A stretch of 64,000 bases of DNA from Nocardioides flavescens (GCF_009823805.1 NZ_WUEK01000009.1:1-64000); one strand, 5' to 3'; positions 42,934-51,354 are shown, counted from the first letter of the stretch. A program made the numbers and translations. Notes: generated by a model not told the origin, from the letters alone.

Positions 42934-43824
42934 GTGACCGACCGACGTGGACGCAGCATCCGCGAGCTGCTCGACGAGGGTGACCGCTCGTTCTCCTTCG
43001 AGTTCTTCCCGCCGTCCGACGAGGCCGGCGAGGAGCAGCTGTGGAAGGCGATCTCCGCGCTGGAGCCCTACGACCCGAGCTTCGTCTCGGTCACCTACGG
43101 CGCCGGTGGCGGCACGCGTGACAAGACGATCGGCATCACGAGCCGGATCGCACGCGAGACCTCGATGACCCCGGTCGCCCACCTGACCTGCGTCGGCCAC
43201 ACCCGCGCCGAGCTGCAGGGCATCCTCGACGCCTACGCCCGCGAGGGCGTGCGCCACGTGATGCTGCTGCGCGGCGACCCGCAGGAGGGCCCCCGGGCGG
43301 AGTGGACGCCGACCGAGGGCGGCCTGACCTACGCCCAGGAGCTGGTCGAGCTCGTCGCCGGGCGCGGCGACTTCCGCATCGGCGTGGCGGCGTTCCCCGA
43401 GGGGCACCCGTCGGCCGCGTCCCTCGACGCCGACGCCGACGTGCTGGTCGCCAAGGCCCGCGCGGGGGCGGAGTTCGCCGTGACGCAGATGTTCTTCCGC
43501 GCCGACGACTACTTCGCGCTGGTCCGTCGGGTGCGCGATCGCGGCGTCGACATCCCGATCCTCCCGGGCATCATGCCGATCCTCAACCTCGGCGCCATCC
43601 GCCGCCAGAGCGAGCTCATCGGCACCGAGGTGCCCGATCACGTCGTGGCCCGCATCGCCGAGAACGACGGCGACGCCGCCGCCATGCGGGCCGCCGGCAT
43701 CGACGCCGCGGCCGAGCTGTGCGACGAGCTCCTCGCCGGCGGTGCGCCGGGCCTGCACTTCTACACGCTCAACCGGTCGAAGGCCACGCTCGAGATCTTC
43801 GAGCGCCTCAACGTCACCGTCTGA
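42934..43824 (+). CDS. metF: methylenetetrahydrofolate reductase
   Basis: This 296-residue flavoprotein reduces 5,10-methylene-THF to 5-methyl-THF for methionine synthesis. The TIM-barrel signatures are FSFEFFPPSDEAGEEQLW, SVTYGAGGGTRDKT, HLTCVGHTR, LLRGDPQEG, AEFAVTQMFF and LPGIMPILN. The length matches short bacterial MetF. It is divergent from the polyprenyl synthase gene and followed after 70 bp by a SIMPL-domain gene. Confidence 0.95.
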   Translation: MTDRRGRSIRELLDEGDRSFSFEFFPPSDEAGEEQLWKAISALEPYDPSFVSVTYGAGGGTRDKTIGITSRIARETSMTPVAHLTCVGHTRAELQGILDAYAREGVRHVMLLRGDPQEGPRAEWTPTEGGLTYAQELVELVAGRGDFRIGVAAFPEGHPSAASLDADADVLVAKARAGAEFAVTQMFFRADDYFALVRRVRDRGVDIPILPGIMPILNLGAIRRQSELIGTEVPDHVVARIAENDGDAAAMRAAGIDAAAELCDELLAGGAPGLHFYTLNRSKATLEIFERLNVTV

Positions 43825-43882
43825 GCACCTCCGGACCCGGCCGTCCCGGGACAGTGCCAGGACGGGCCGTGGGGGCCGTGGC

Positions 43883-43888
43883 TACGGT
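43883..43888 (+). promoter_or_regulatory. -10 box TACGGT of the SIMPL-domain gene
   Basis: TACGGT lies 6 nt before the GTG at 43895; a ribosome site is absent. This is again the leaderless layout. Confidence 0.5.
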
Positions 43889-43894
43889 GACCGG

Positions 43895-44488
43895 GTGCGC
43901 ACCCTCACCGTGACCGGCCACGGCTCCGCGAGCGCTGTCCCCGACTCAGCCGTCGTGCGGGTCGCCGCAGTCCAGCGCGGGTCGTCGCTGACCGAGGCGC
44001 TCGAGGGGGCCGAGTCGGCCCGCGCGCGCGTGGTCGCCGTCGCCGCGGAGCACAGCGTGGCGACGCGGGACCTCGCCATCTGGCCCGTCCACGACGACCA
44101 GGGCCGCCCGGCGGGCTTCGAGGCGCGGCACGCGCTCGCGGTGAGCACCACCACGGTCGAGCAGGCCGGCGACCTCCTCGCCGCTCTCGCGGCCGAGGTC
44201 GGCGACCGGCTCGTGGTCGAGGGCGTCGACCTGGTGGTCGCCGACCCGACGGCGGCGCTCGGCCGGGCCCGCGAGGCGGCGTACGCCGACGCGACCGCGC
44301 GCGCCGAGCACCTCGCGTCCCTGGCCGGGGCCGTCCTCGACCGGGTGCAGAGCATCGGCGAGGGCGCGGTGCCGGTCGGACCGCCCGGCGGCCCGGTCCT
44401 CGCCGCGGCGAAGGCGGACGTCGGGCTCCAGCCGGGGGAGTCGACGTTCACCGCCGCGCTCACCGTCACCTGGTCGCTCGCCGACTGA
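43895..44488 (+). CDS. SIMPL domain protein (DUF541)
   Basis: This 197-residue protein has the SIMPL/DUF541 pattern: LTVTGHGSASAVPDSAVVRVAAVQRGSSLTEALE, then AAYADATARAEHLASLAGAVLDRVQSIGEG. Unlike many family members it has no signal peptide if it starts at the GTG chosen here. The family links to outer-membrane-like or oxidative-stress proteins in some bacteria, but its role is unclear. It converges with the oxidoreductase gene at a distance of 8 bp. Confidence 0.82.
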   Translation: MRTLTVTGHGSASAVPDSAVVRVAAVQRGSSLTEALEGAESARARVVAVAAEHSVATRDLAIWPVHDDQGRPAGFEARHALAVSTTTVEQAGDLLAALAAEVGDRLVVEGVDLVVADPTAALGRAREAAYADATARAEHLASLAGAVLDRVQSIGEGAVPVGPPGGPVLAAAKADVGLQPGESTFTAALTVTWSLAD

Positions 44489-44496
44489 GCGACCGG

Positions 44497-45816
44497 TCAG
44501 CCTCGGGCCGGCCCGATCTCGGCGGCGACCAGGGCGCCGGAGAGGCCGACGAACGGCACGCCCGCGCCGGGGGTGGCCGATGCTCCAGCGGTGTAGACAC
44601 CGGTCAGCGGCGTGCGCGGGCCGAGTCGCCGGCGCACCGTGCCGCGTCCTTGCCACAGCACGCCGTAGGGCGAGCCGCCCCACTGCTCGACCTGCTGGCG
44701 CGGGCTGCGGTCGACGCGGACGACCAGGTCGCGACGCAGGTCGATGCCGTGGCGGGCCAGCGCGGTCAGCAGGTCCTCGGCGAGCCGCCCCCGCCCGTGG
44801 ACGGTGACGGCGGCGGCACCGTCGGGTGCGCGTCCGCCGGTGCGCACGACCAGCATCGGGTCGCCGTGCAGCACCACCTCGTGGGGGCCAGCGCCCGACG
44901 GCAGCCCCTCGACGGGCCGTGACAGGCCGGCGTGGGTGACCACCGGCGGCATCGCAGGCAGCGTGCGCGCGACGTACGGCGCGAGTGCGGGCAGGGTGCG
45001 CGGGTCGACGGCCACCACGACCGCGTCGGCGTCGACCTCCCCGCCGTCCACGGCGACCGCGACGGCGCGGCCCTCGCGCACGACGAGGTCGCGGACCCGG
45101 GTGGACAGCCGGACGTCGACGCGTCGGGTGGCCATCCGGGCGGTCAGCGCGTCGCCCAGTCGCGCCATCCCGCCGACGGGCGCCCAGGTGCCGAAACGCT
45201 GCTCGAGGTAGGCGACGAGCCCCGCCCACGCGGGCACGTCGCGGGGGTCGTGCCCGGCCGCGACGAAGGGGTGCGCCGCCACCAGTCGCGCGCGGTCGTC
45301 CTTGAGGGTGCGTCGGAGCCGACGGCGCAGGCTCTCGCGGCTGTCGAGGCGCGCCCGCACCTCGCGGGGCAGGTCGTCGGGCTGCCAGGGGTTCTCGAAG
45401 TAGGCGCGGCGCAGCACCTCCCAGTCCTCGGTGTAGGCGTCGACGTGGGCCACCCACTGACGACCGAGCCCGGGGCGCAGCTCGTCGAAGGCCCGCAGCT
45501 GTGCGGCCCGGGAGTGCCCGGGCAGCGCGAGCGTCGTGTGGTCCGCGAAGCGGTGCTCGCGCACCGTCTCGACGGGCTCGAGGTCCAGCTCGCGCTCGAG
45601 CGGACGACCGCTCTTGCGGAACAGGTCGCGCACGACGGCCGGCACCAGGGTCGCGACGGGTCCGGCGTCCCACGCGAACTCACCGGAGACGACCTCTCCC
45701 AGGGCGCCACCGAGCGCGTCGCCCGCCTCCAGCAGCGTCACCTCGTGGCGCAGCTTCGCCAGGCGCGCCGCGGCGGCGAGTCCTCCGAGCCCGCCGCCGA
45801 CGACCACGATCCTCAT
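44497..45816 (-). CDS. CrtI/phytoene desaturase-like FAD-dependent oxidoreductase
   Basis: This 439-residue flavoprotein has an N-terminal FAD dinucleotide fold VVVGGGLGGLAAAARLAKLRHEVTLLEAGD with GDALGG, and a C-terminal FAD motif GVYTAGASATPGAGVPFVGLSGALVA. The substrate could be a carotenoid or another isoprenoid; no other carotenoid gene is adjacent, so the substrate is uncertain. The ATG lies 31 bp downstream of the DUF4126 gene stop, so both may share a transcript. Confidence 0.85.
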   Translation of the reverse strand: MRIVVVGGGLGGLAAAARLAKLRHEVTLLEAGDALGGALGEVVSGEFAWDAGPVATLVPAVVRDLFRKSGRPLERELDLEPVETVREHRFADHTTLALPGHSRAAQLRAFDELRPGLGRQWVAHVDAYTEDWEVLRRAYFENPWQPDDLPREVRARLDSRESLRRRLRRTLKDDRARLVAAHPFVAAGHDPRDVPAWAGLVAYLEQRFGTWAPVGGMARLGDALTARMATRRVDVRLSTRVRDLVVREGRAVAVAVDGGEVDADAVVVAVDPRTLPALAPYVARTLPAMPPVVTHAGLSRPVEGLPSGAGPHEVVLHGDPMLVVRTGGRAPDGAAAVTVHGRGRLAEDLLTALARHGIDLRRDLVVRVDRSPRQQVEQWGGSPYGVLWQGRGTVRRRLGPRTPLTGVYTAGASATPGAGVPFVGLSGALVAAEIGPARG

Positions 45817-45847
45817 CGGGCGGACTCCGTGGTGGGCTGCGCGGCGG

Positions 45848-46453
45848 TCACGGCGCAGCGCCGTGCGGGTGGGGGCGCCTCGCCTGCCACCGCCGCCACC
45901 CGCGGCGCACGAGGCGCGCGAGGAGGACCAGCAGGACGAGTCCGAGCAGGAGCAGCACCCCGGCGACGCCGGCGGCGAGTCGTGGGTGCTGCACCGCCAG
46001 CGCCACGAGACCGAGCACGGCGAAGTCCTCGAGCACGCTGACGCCGATGTTGGTCACCGGCTCGGGGGAGGTGTTGACCGCCAGCCGCACGCCCGACTTC
46101 ACCAGGTGCGAGGCGAGGGCCGTGCCGCCGCCGACCGCGGCGAGCGCCACCTGGTCGAGCCGGGCGTCCGGGCCGACGTCGCCCGCCAGCAGGGCGCCGA
46201 CGACCGCGCCCGCGGTCGGGCGGATGAACGTCGAGACCGCGTCCCACGTCGAGTCGACGTAAGGGATCTTGTCGGCGACGAACTCCATCGAGTAGAGGAA
46301 ACCGGCGATGGCCAGCACGTCCCACCGACCGAGCGCGTCGGGGATGTCCGCGTAGTCGCCGAAGCGGTCGGCCAGGCCGAGGACCAGCACCACGAGGTAG
46401 GCGTTGACGCCGCTGGCCCAGCCGCTCGAGAACGCCAGGGGGAGGGACTCCAC
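45848..46453 (-). CDS. DUF4126 family membrane protein
   Basis: This 201-residue integral membrane protein fits DUF4126: SSGWASGVNAYLVVLVLGLADRFGDYADIP, YSMEFVADKIPYVDSTWDAVSTFIRPTAGA, with about five helices and a basic C-terminus. Function is unknown. Its GTG start lies 4 bp after the YbaK-like gene stop, so the two are co-transcribed. Confidence 0.85.
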   Translation of the reverse strand: MESLPLAFSSGWASGVNAYLVVLVLGLADRFGDYADIPDALGRWDVLAIAGFLYSMEFVADKIPYVDSTWDAVSTFIRPTAGAVVGALLAGDVGPDARLDQVALAAVGGGTALASHLVKSGVRLAVNTSPEPVTNIGVSVLEDFAVLGLVALAVQHPRLAAGVAGVLLLLGLVLLVLLARLVRRGWRRWQARRPHPHGAAP

Positions 46454-46457
46454 GACG

Positions 46458-47003
46458 TCAGCGAACCACGTCGTCGCCGGCCTCGGCGTCGGCCTCGGCG
46501 TCGGCGGGCCCGACCTCGACGGTCCGGGCGCCGGTCAGCCGGACGAGCTCGTCGACGGTGGTCGAGAACACCGCCGCCGGGTGACCGGCGGCGGCCCACA
46601 CGACCTCGTGCCGTCGCAGCCACGGGTCGAGCCAGGTGGGGACGGGCGCCGGGTGCGCGAGCGGCGAGACCCCGCCGATCACCTGGCCGGTGTGGTGCCG
46701 CACGAACTCGGGCGAGGCGCGCTCCAGCCGGCGGACGCCGATCCGGGCCGCGGTGGCGACCACGTCGACGCGGTGGGCGCCCGAGGTGAGGATCAGGACG
46801 GGCTCGTCGTCCGCGTCGAAGAGCAGGCTGTTGGCGATGGCCCCCACCTCGCAGCCGAGCGCCTCCGCGGCGAGTGCGGCGGTGTGGACGGAGTCGGGCA
46901 GAATGACGATCTCGCCGGTGCCCCCGAGTCGGGCGTGCTCCTCGCGGAAGCGGGCGATCGACGGGTGCTCCGAGCCCGGCGATGGTGACGACGTCGACGA
47001 CAT
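46458..47003 (-). CDS. YbaK/ProX-type aminoacyl-tRNA deacylase
   Basis: This 181-residue enzyme belongs to the YbaK/EbsC fold that hydrolyses mischarged tRNA. It has CEVGAIANSLLFDADDEPVLILTSGAHRVD, with the Lys of the usual AQIVKTLLF motif replaced by Asn-Ser, and GVSPLAHPAPVPTWLDPWL in place of GGxSPxG. Substrate (Cys-tRNA-Pro or Ala-tRNA-Pro) cannot be decided. The ATG at 47003 is chosen because TAGGCT lies 6 nt upstream of it. The C-terminus is acidic (ADAEADAEAGDD). Confidence 0.88.
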   Translation of the reverse strand: MSSTSSPSPGSEHPSIARFREEHARLGGTGEIVILPDSVHTAALAAEALGCEVGAIANSLLFDADDEPVLILTSGAHRVDVVATAARIGVRRLERASPEFVRHHTGQVIGGVSPLAHPAPVPTWLDPWLRRHEVVWAAAGHPAAVFSTTVDELVRLTGARTVEVGPADAEADAEAGDDVVR

Positions 47004-47009
47004 GCGCAC

Positions 47010-47015
47010 AGCCTA
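47010..47015 (-). promoter_or_regulatory. -10 box TAGGCT of the YbaK-like gene
   Basis: TAGGCT on the minus strand is 6 nt before the ATG at 47003, favouring it over an in-frame GTG two codons upstream. Confidence 0.55.
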
Positions 47016-47033
47016 GGAAGGGCCACCGACACG

Positions 47034-47534
47034 ATGAGCGAGCAACCCGCGTCGCTGACCTGGGCGCGTCGCGCCCTGGCTGCCGTGGTCGGCCTCGGCG
47101 CCGTCACGACCGTGCTCATGGTCCTGCTCCGCGACGACCTCGTCCGGTCGTGGGCCGAGGGGCGTCGCGACATCCGACGCATCCTCGAGACCCAGGGCCT
47201 CGACGCGGTCAAGGAGGGGGCCGTGCACCCGCCGGCCTTCGTGCCGGTCGCGGTCGTGATGTTCATCGTCGTCGCCGGCCTGATCTGGGTCCTCTCGGCC
47301 TTCCTGAGCGGCGGCTACAACTGGGCCCGCGTCTGCCTCACGCTCCTGCTCTTCTTCCTCGCCGTCGGCACGATCGCGGGTCTGCGCACAGGCGCCCCGC
47401 CGGTCTTCGCGGCGCTCTCGGTCGCGTCGTTCCCGCTCGAGGCGGTCGCCGTGTGGTTCCTGTGGCACCGTGACACCGGTGCCTACCTGCGCAGCGGCGC
47501 CGCGGAGCGCCGCGAGGACCTCGCCCGGAGCTGA
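47034..47534 (+). CDS. small four-helix membrane protein, function unknown
   Basis: This 166-residue protein has about four helices (near residues 12-33, 67-90, 97-117 and 122-140), with a soluble loop between the first two (RSWAEGRRDIRRILETQGLDAVK). I do not recognise a family with certainty. It is divergent from the YbaK-like gene, 30 bp apart, and is followed by the SOS-controlled region. Confidence 0.75.
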   Translation: MSEQPASLTWARRALAAVVGLGAVTTVLMVLLRDDLVRSWAEGRRDIRRILETQGLDAVKEGAVHPPAFVPVAVVMFIVVAGLIWVLSAFLSGGYNWARVCLTLLLFFLAVGTIAGLRTGAPPVFAALSVASFPLEAVAVWFLWHRDTGAYLRSGAAERREDLARS

Positions 47535-47561
47535 CCCGGACACCGACACACCGACCGACCC

Positions 47562-47592
47562 TTGACGGTCTGTCGGCGCTGCGGTGTACCTT
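47562..47592 (+). promoter_or_regulatory. promoter of the HEPN-methyltransferase-dinB unit
   Basis: TTGACG (47562-47567) is a good -35. The -10 can be TGTACC (47585-47590, 17-bp spacing) or TACCTT (47587-47592, 19-bp). Either puts the transcription start within the SOS box, so LexA binding would block it. Confidence 0.6.
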
Positions 47593-47596
47593 GATC

Positions 47597-47620
47597 GTGT
47601 TCGAACAGATGTTCGAACAC
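47597..47620. promoter_or_regulatory. LexA (SOS) box, near-ideal
   Basis: The core is TCGAACAGATGTTCGA at 47601-47616, an exact match to the actinobacterial SOS consensus TCGAAC-N4-GTTCGA. The palindrome extends to 10-bp arms on each side of a 4-bp centre (47597-47620). It lies 51 bp before the HEPN gene and covers the predicted transcription start. Confidence 0.88.
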
Positions 47621-47670
47621 GACCGAGGTCATCACGGACGAGGCGCGTCGGCGCCGGCAGGGGAGGACGC

Positions 47671-48237
47671 ATGAGGCAGGACGCCGCTGCAGCGCGCACG
47701 GGCCGGAGCCGGCGCACGCGCGAGGTGCAGCCCACGTGGCAGCCGCACGTGCTCCCGGCGACGACCCACTCCTACCTCTCCCGCGCCGCCGAGTCGCTCA
47801 GCGAGGCGATGGCGGCCGACGAGGTCACGACGCGCTACGCGTGCGCCCACGTCTCGGCGCTGCGGGCCGCGGCCGCGCTGCTCGCGGCACGGGCCCGTCC
47901 GTCCACCAGTGGCCGTCGGCCGCAGAAGAATGCCTGGGTGCTGCTGGCCGAGGTCGCCCCCGAGCTGGGTGAGTGGGCAGCGTTCTTCGCGGCGGGAGCG
48001 AGCAAGCGGGCCGCGGCGGAGGCGGGCTCGACCCGCTCGGTGACCGAGCGGGAGGCCGACGACCTCGTCCGCGACGCCGACAGGTTCCTGGCGGTCGTCG
48101 AGCAGTCGCTGGGGCTCGTCCCGCACGCCCCGACCCTGGCCTCGCTGCCGTGGGACGCCGCCGAGGGGGCCGACCGGGCCGACCTGGCCGACGTGGCCGA
48201 CCTGGGGGAGCGCCTCGGCGCCCGCCGGGTGGGCTGA
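47671..48237 (+). CDS. SAV_6107-family HEPN domain protein
   Basis: This 188-residue protein is mostly helical. The conserved part runs from about residue 32 (SYLSRAAESLSEAMAADEVTTRYACAHVSALRAAAALLAARA) through ELGEWAAFFAAGASKRAAAEAG to a C-terminal acidic helix, matching the SAV_6107 HEPN family as I know it. HEPN proteins are often RNases, but the RX4-6H catalytic motif is not evident here. GGGGAGG lies 4 nt before the ATG. As the first gene after the SOS box it is damage-inducible and probably assists Pol IV or another repair step. Confidence 0.85.
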   Translation: MRQDAAAARTGRSRRTREVQPTWQPHVLPATTHSYLSRAAESLSEAMAADEVTTRYACAHVSALRAAAALLAARARPSTSGRRPQKNAWVLLAEVAPELGEWAAFFAAGASKRAAAEAGSTRSVTEREADDLVRDADRFLAVVEQSLGLVPHAPTLASLPWDAAEGADRADLADVADLGERLGARRVG

Positions 48238-48349
48238 GCAGACCGGCTGTCCCCAGGCATGCCATCCGCACCACGTCCCGCCGACGGGAGTCGCGGACCG
48301 GGCGCCCGGGGGCCGCGCGGGCGACTGCGGGGGATCGATCGACGCGCCC

Positions 48350-48355
48350 TAGTCT
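48350..48355 (+). promoter_or_regulatory. -10 box TAGTCT of the methyltransferase gene
   Basis: TAGTCT lies 7 nt before the ATG at 48363. It suggests a second, leaderless promoter that drives the methyltransferase and dinB independently of the SOS promoter. Confidence 0.5.
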
Positions 48356-48362
48356 CTTCCCC

Positions 48363-49100
48363 ATGCCCTCCCGGCCTCCCGGCTCCGCCAGCGAACGCCG
48401 CGACAGCGCCCGGACCTCGGTGGTCTGGCACGCGCTCGGTCCGGTGCTCGACGGTCCGCCCCTCGACGTCCTCGACATCGGCGGTGGCACCGGAGGCTTC
48501 GCCGTCCGCGTCGCGCAGCTCGGTCACCGTGTCACCGTCGTCGACCCCAGCCCCGACGCCCTCGCGGCACTGTCCCGCCGCGCCGTCGAGCTCGGCGTCG
48601 ACGTGGCCGGCCGCCAGGGCGAGCTCGGGAGCCTCGCCGACCTCGTCGGTGACGGCAGCGCCGACGTGGTGCTGTGCCACGGAGTGCTCGAGGTGGTCGA
48701 CGACCCTGCCGCGGCCCTGGCCGAGCTCGCCCGTGTCCTGCGCGCGGGCGGCCGTCTCTCCCTGCTGGCCGCCCAGCGTCACGCCGCCGTCGTCGCCCGG
48801 GCGATGGCCGGCCACATCGCGCAGGCCCACGCCCTGCTCGACGACCCGCTCGCGGGGTCCCGCCCGGGTCGGCCGTTCCGACGTTTCAGCTCCGAGGAGC
48901 TCGCGACCCTGGTCGGGGACGCCGGGTTCACCGTCGGCTCGGTGCACGGCGTGCGCGTCTTCGCCGACCTGGTGCCCGGAGCCCTGCTCGAGCTCGAGAC
49001 CGGCACCACCGCGGCTCTCCTCGCCCTCGAGCAGGCCGTGGCGACCCGGTCCGAGTACCTCCCCCTCGCCACCCAGCTCCACCTGCTCGCGACGCGCTGA
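48363..49100 (+). CDS. SAM-dependent class I methyltransferase
   Basis: This 245-residue enzyme has the SAM-binding motif VLDIGGGTGGFAVRVAQLGH, an acidic motif II VTVVDPSPDAL, VVLCHGVLEVVDDPAAALAELARVLRAGG and a C-terminal segment (RRFSSEELATLVGDAGF). A methyltransferase at this place beside dinB is common in actinobacteria; the substrate is unknown. The gap to the HEPN gene is 125 bp with its own -10 box, so it may have both constitutive and SOS transcription. Confidence 0.85.
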   Translation: MPSRPPGSASERRDSARTSVVWHALGPVLDGPPLDVLDIGGGTGGFAVRVAQLGHRVTVVDPSPDALAALSRRAVELGVDVAGRQGELGSLADLVGDGSADVVLCHGVLEVVDDPAAALAELARVLRAGGRLSLLAAQRHAAVVARAMAGHIAQAHALLDDPLAGSRPGRPFRRFSSEELATLVGDAGFTVGSVHGVRVFADLVPGALLELETGTTAALLALEQAVATRSEYLPLATQLHLLATR

Positions 49101-49163
49101 CCGCAGGGCCGCTCGGTCTGCGGCGGTCGGGGCCGGCGCTCCGGGGCGGGTCGGGTCTCCGTC

Positions 49164-50405
49164 GTGAGTGCCGAGGAGGAGCTGGCGACCCCGATCCTGC
49201 ACGTCGACATGGACGCCTTCTACGCCTCGGTCGCGACCCGGGACCGACCCGACCTCCAGCAGGTGCCGGTCATCGTGGGTGGCGGCTACCGCGGCGTGGT
49301 GCTGGCCGCCAACTACCCCGCCCGCGCCTTCGGTGTGCGCTCGGGGATGCCCGGCACCCGCGCCCGGCGCCTCTGCCCGCAGGCGGTGCGGCTGCCGGCC
49401 GACCACGAGCTGTTCGGGGCGGTCTCCGCGGCTGTGATGGAGGCGTTCCGCCGGGTGACCCCTCGCGTGGAGGCGGTCTCGCTCGACGAGGCGTTCCTCG
49501 ACGTGCGCGGGGCCACGAGGCGTCTGGGAGGCCCGCGCGAGATCGCCGAGGAGCTCCGGGCCCGCATCCACGACGAGCAGCGGATCACCTGCTCGGTCGG
49601 GGTCGCCGCCTCCATCTCGGTCGCCAAGCTCGCCAGCCGGCTCGCGAAGCCGGACGGCGTGGTCGTGGTGGGTCCCGAGGAGATCGTCGAGGTGCTGCAC
49701 CCGCGCGATGTCGGCGACCTCTACGGGGTGGGGGAGAAGACCCGGACGGTCCTGCACGGACTGGGGTTCCTCACCGTCGGTGATCTGGCCCGCACCCCGG
49801 TCCAGGAGCTGCAGCACAAGGTCGGGCGGGCCCTGGGGCGTCAGCTCCACGACCTCGCCTGGGGGACGGACCGTCGCGAGGTGACGCCGGGCCGGGTGAG
49901 CGTCTTCGGCCACGGCGGTGACCCGGATCGTTCGATGGGCGCGCAGCGGACCTTCGGGCGCGACCAGCACGAGCGCGAGGTGGTGCTGCGTGAGCTGCTG
50001 ACGCTGACTGCGGGGGTGGCGCGCCGGATGCGCGCGAAGGGGGTCGCCGGACGCACCGTGGCGATCACGGTGCGCTTCGCCGACTTCCGCACGATCAGCC
50101 GCTCGCACACGATCGCCGAGGCGAGCGACGTCACCCAGGAGCTCTACCAGGCCGCCGTCGCCCTCTACGACGCCCTGGGGCTGCAGCGCACTCCGCTGCG
50201 TCTCGTCGGCGTCCGGGTGGAGGGCCTCGTGCCGCGCGAGAGCGTGCACCGGCAGGGCCTCCTGGGGGAGCGCGAGCACGGCTGGTCCGACGCCGACCGA
50301 GCCGTCGACCGGGCCGCACAGCGGTTCGGCCGGTCCGCCGTACGACCCGCGAGCCTGCTCGACCCGAGCGGACGGCAGAGCGGCTCGGCGAGGGGTTCTG
50401 CCTGA
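49164..50405 (+). CDS. dinB: DNA polymerase IV (Y family)
   Basis: This 413-residue translesion polymerase has the catalytic motifs HVDMDAFYASV (Asp15, Asp17), SLDEAFLDV (Asp and Glu), and the SVGVAASISVAKLASRLAKPDG palm helix, with a little-finger domain after about residue 240. It copies past DNA lesions with low fidelity. The C-terminus (after about 390) is Ser/Gly-rich; a beta-clamp motif is not obvious. The start is GTG at 49164, 63 bp after the methyltransferase. The SOS box 1.5 kb upstream makes it a likely LexA target. Confidence 0.95.
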   Translation: MSAEEELATPILHVDMDAFYASVATRDRPDLQQVPVIVGGGYRGVVLAANYPARAFGVRSGMPGTRARRLCPQAVRLPADHELFGAVSAAVMEAFRRVTPRVEAVSLDEAFLDVRGATRRLGGPREIAEELRARIHDEQRITCSVGVAASISVAKLASRLAKPDGVVVVGPEEIVEVLHPRDVGDLYGVGEKTRTVLHGLGFLTVGDLARTPVQELQHKVGRALGRQLHDLAWGTDRREVTPGRVSVFGHGGDPDRSMGAQRTFGRDQHEREVVLRELLTLTAGVARRMRAKGVAGRTVAITVRFADFRTISRSHTIAEASDVTQELYQAAVALYDALGLQRTPLRLVGVRVEGLVPRESVHRQGLLGEREHGWSDADRAVDRAAQRFGRSAVRPASLLDPSGRQSGSARGSA

Positions 50406-50478
50406 GGGTGGGGGCATGGTCCACGAAGTCGACGGACCAATTCCGCGGACACGCTGGTGAGCGCGTGGGGGCCCTGCC

Positions 50479-50484
50479 TACACT
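50479..50484 (+). promoter_or_regulatory. -10 box TACACT of the DUF3040 gene
   Basis: TACACT is a good TANNNT match about 64 bp before the DUF3040 start, with TGGTGA as a poor -35 18 bp upstream. The leader carries GGAGGAAC. Confidence 0.45.
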
Positions 50485-50547
50485 GGTGAGGCGTCCGACG
50501 AGGCGCATTCTCAGAGGCGCTCCGCGCACGGACCCCTGGAGGAACAG

Positions 50548-51018
50548 GTGCCACTCTCCGAAGAGGAGCTGCGACTGCTCGAGCAGATGGAGCGTGCGCT
50601 CGTCGAGGAGGATCCGAAGTTCGCCTCCACCCTGCGCGGCACCACGCTCCGTCGTTCTGCCCGTCGTCGCGCGATCGCCGCAGGCGTCGCCTTCGTCGCC
50701 GGCATCGCCCTGCTGATGGGTGGGGTCGTCAGCGGCACGGGTGCGCTCGGCTTCGTGATCGGCATCGCGGGCTTCGTCGTGATGCTCGGTGCGGCCACGA
50801 TCGGGCTCACCGCGATGCGCGGCGCCCAGCAGCACGCGGCCTCTGCGGACCCTCGGACGGCCATGCACCCCTCCCGCGGTGGCTTCAGTGTCGTCGACGG
50901 CGGCCGCAGCGGTCGGCTGCGCCGCACCCGTCGTGGCTCCTCCTCCCGTTCCTCGGGCTCCTTCATGGAGCGCATGGAGGAGCGGTGGCGCCGCCGCAAG
51001 GAGCAGGGCGGCTTCTGA
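50548..51018 (+). CDS. DUF3040 family membrane protein
   Basis: This 156-residue protein begins with the DUF3040 signature PLSEEELRLLEQMERALVEEDPKFASTLRG, has two helices (about 43-62 and 66-86), and a basic tail rich in Arg, Ser and Lys. Function is unknown; in M. tuberculosis a DUF3040 gene lies close to mraZ (Rv2169c from memory), so it may be tied to cell division or wall synthesis. GGAGGAACAG precedes the GTG start. Confidence 0.88.
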   Translation: MPLSEEELRLLEQMERALVEEDPKFASTLRGTTLRRSARRRAIAAGVAFVAGIALLMGGVVSGTGALGFVIGIAGFVVMLGAATIGLTAMRGAQQHAASADPRTAMHPSRGGFSVVDGGRSGRLRRTRRGSSSRSSGSFMERMEERWRRRKEQGGF

Positions 51019-51214
51019 CTGTCGTTCTCCGAGGAACGAGGAGACCGACAGTGACGGTGGTCGAGCAAGGCCTCTGACCGAGGTGCGAGGTCAGAAGGGC
51101 CGTGTCGAGACCCCGGTGCAGGTCGAGCAGGTGCCTCGGCTGAGGTCGTCTCGACGACGCTCGCTGGCGCTCGCTGCTCGACCGGCGGTGGGTGGTCTCG
51201 ACGATGCGTGGTCG

Positions 51215-51304
51215 CGGTGGTTGAGGAAGGACGAAGTCCTGTCTCGAAACCACTCGAGCCCAGCAGTGGTTTCGAGACGGCCCTAGCGGGCCTCCTCAAC
51301 CACC
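51215..51304. repeat. REP-like repeat, second locus
   Basis: 51215-51248 is identical to 10942-10975 over 34 bp. It is followed by a copy of the second unit (51266-51304: GTGGTTTCGAGACGGCC to CCTCCTCAACCACC). An internal AGGAC-GAA-GTCCT makes a small hairpin. The same pair of units in the same order occurs 40 kb away, so it is a dispersed genomic family. Confidence 0.85.
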
Positions 51305-51354
51305 GGTAGCGCGGCCCTGCTCCTCAGACCGCCGGTAGCGCGGCCCTGCTCCTC
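51303..51354. repeat. 23-bp direct repeat pair
   Basis: CCGGTAGCGCGGCCCTGCTC plus CTC occurs at 51303-51325 and again at 51332-51354, with only 6 bp between. It abuts the REP copy. The function is unknown. Confidence 0.8.

Noticed and set aside
47671..48237. HEPN protein considered as half of a HEPN-MNT toxin-antitoxin pair
   Set aside because: No nucleotidyltransferase gene is adjacent, the catalytic RX4-6H motif is not evident, and the LexA box with dinB downstream points to DNA damage response.
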